DNA from: Varroa destructor
Taxonomy: Eukaryota; Arthropoda; Arachnida; Mesostigmata; Varroidae
NCBI RefSeq assembly: GCF_002443255.2
Contig: NW_019211460.1
Location: forward strand, 32,100,717 to 32,164,716
DNA length: 64,000 bases
Reading direction: 5' to 3'
Positions 62,552 through 64,000 of the stretch are shown here, one piece after another. The stretch's first letter is position 1. Each line of letters opens with the position of its first letter. The notes beneath the pieces were generated by a model. That model was not told where the DNA came from. It saw nothing but the letters and a program-made list of their open reading frames with translations, and made no database searches. A program made the position numbers and the translations under genes.

Positions 62552-64000
62552 ATAGCGGCCAGATATCGAAATGGATTGTGATTTTGTTTGTCGAACGATT
62601 GGGGCTGAGGGCATAACATGGCGCTTTTTAAAGACCCATGCACCTTAGAATAGATAAAGTAATAACACATACGCGAAACTAAAAAGATGATGGTTAACGT
62701 ATAGATGAACGGTTAATGGTTTATAGACATAATGAAATCTTTTCTCGCATGTACGTCTGGCTACTTCACAGTTTATTGCATAGGTAAACAATCCGTAAAA
62801 ATGCTCAAGAATTCCGTTATCGTGTCCGAGTGCGCATGGCACAATTGCTAGACAACTGAATGAGGGATTTCAGTACACTGATAGCCTCAAATAGCCTGAA
62901 ATATCGGCTAGCCTGAATCACGATCTCAATATTTGCTCTTGTCACAGTTTCCTTAACTGTCACAAAAACGACAACGACACACTCTGCCTGACGACGTGAA
63001 ACCGTTAGCCAATTCTTTTAAATTTTCAAAACTTTTCTGTGTTATTTCTCTTTTTTGGCATTCGTGTGAAATCAAATATGTAGCATAAAACAACCTGCCG
63101 AGCAATCTTTGCTTTCTCGCTTCTGGGTTGCGTGTCACAAGGCCATAGACGTACGGCGATGATACACTATTGCTGTATCTAGTTCGCTTCATACTCTGCT
63201 ATATAGTAGTTAAATGTCTCTATCTGCTTATTTCAAATGAAGATCAATCTATCTGCTTGCTAACTCCTAGCCACTACAGTTCTGAACCTGTATTAATCAT
63301 GCAGAGACACGCACTCACACCTATCCGGCGCCGATGAGTAGACGACAACGTGTCAATTCCATTACACGGTTCTGGCTTCGTTTTTCTGTTCTTTTTCTAT
63401 TCAGGCGGAGAGTAAATAGCGTTGCTTTTCGATATTTTAAACTCGCTATGCATCTGGTTGATTATGTACTTACTTACACAGACGCGTGTTAGTTCAAAGG
63501 TACGCCGCGCTGCACCGCGCCTTGAGCGACCATATTCGCATGTCGAATAACATTGTTGTTACAGAAAGCGGCCGCTGACGCTCTGTCTTCCGTCGTTTTC
63601 TGTCTAGCGTTTTTTCGCTGGTTGTTTGCGATCAGCTCGACGTTGGGTCGGAGCATTTTTGTCTAGGTGTTATTGCCCTCCTGTGGACGTATGTACATCT
63701 GGCTTTGCTACCACACCGCGCAAGTTACGGAGCAGTCAGCCGATGCGTCGCCGGTGTAGCCCCTCTTCAGCGACTGCCTAGCTACAAGCAAAATGTGACA
63801 GAGATAGGATCCCACCCGTTGTGCCATTACGTTTGCTATACGCATAAGTATTGGAGTAATAGCATTATGGTCCGAGAACAGGCGAGCCATTTCAATCAAA
63901 GGCGAATTGCCGTTAACGTGGCCTCTCGTAGCTTAATCTGTACTTGTCGCTTTGACAGCTTTTTGGTCCTGCAGTTGTTTTCATTATTACGATGTTATAT
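62552..64000. other. no gene recognised
   Basis: Sequence after the candidate terminal exon. Minus-strand frames at 62953-63192 and 63708-63899 read as plausible peptides without recognised family or clear splice context. Confidence 0.42.

Noticed and set aside
1..64000. Search for transposon coding regions, CRISPR-like arrays, rRNA and snRNA genes
   Set aside because: No reverse-transcriptase, integrase or transposase motifs, no spaced repeat arrays, and no recognisable rRNA or spliceosomal RNA segments were seen.

Overview
The window is eukaryotic and almost free of recognisable protein-coding sequence. The one feature I identify with near certainty is the microRNA bantam, on the + strand at about 36403-36477 with the mature 3p arm at 36450-36472. 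Bantam belongs to protostome animals. The form here has G at mature position 11, as in most non-drosophilid arthropods, whereas Drosophila has T. The short introns implied by candidate splice sites, the many CAG/CTG and GAC/GGC repeats, and the tRNA-derived elements suit an arthropod. A chelicerate such as a mite is my guess, but nothing in the window fixes the species. One 100-base run of N (14486-14585) is a scaffold gap inside an AT microsatellite.

Layout: GC-rich patches loaded with CTG/CAG-type triplets (731-2100, 3321-4420, 7181-7870, 10981-12310, 17561-18790, 19981-22300, 25331-25720, 27101-29760, 30691-33800, 39381-41110, 55181-58260) alternate with AT-richer stretches that look like ordinary intergenic or intronic DNA. 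The patches give many open frames up to 202 codons. These are explained by low-complexity composition and none matches a protein family I know. The densest patch complex, 27-34 kb, lies 2.5-9 kb upstream of bantam. Together with a palindromic pair of CArG boxes at 31320-31341 it is the most plausible place for bantam promoter or enhancer function, but that is inference.

Downstream of bantam comes AT-rich sequence, then a GC-rich patch with a 17-bp tandem repeat (39567-39617), then about 20 kb of mostly featureless sequence. Four degenerate tRNA-like elements with RNA polymerase III box sequences (26055, 26362, 36115, 45553; all minus strand) suggest old tRNA-derived SINEs. Possible pieces of protein-coding genes are two small minus-strand exons at 52876-52932 and 52607-52714, a possible + strand exon at 59201-59279, and a protein-like terminal exon at 62345-62551. 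I cannot name the proteins, and they may be chance open frames.

The best single reading is a bantam locus in a gene-poor region of an arthropod genome: one regulatory RNA gene, probably made from a long non-coding primary transcript, with abundant microsatellites and few or no coding exons.
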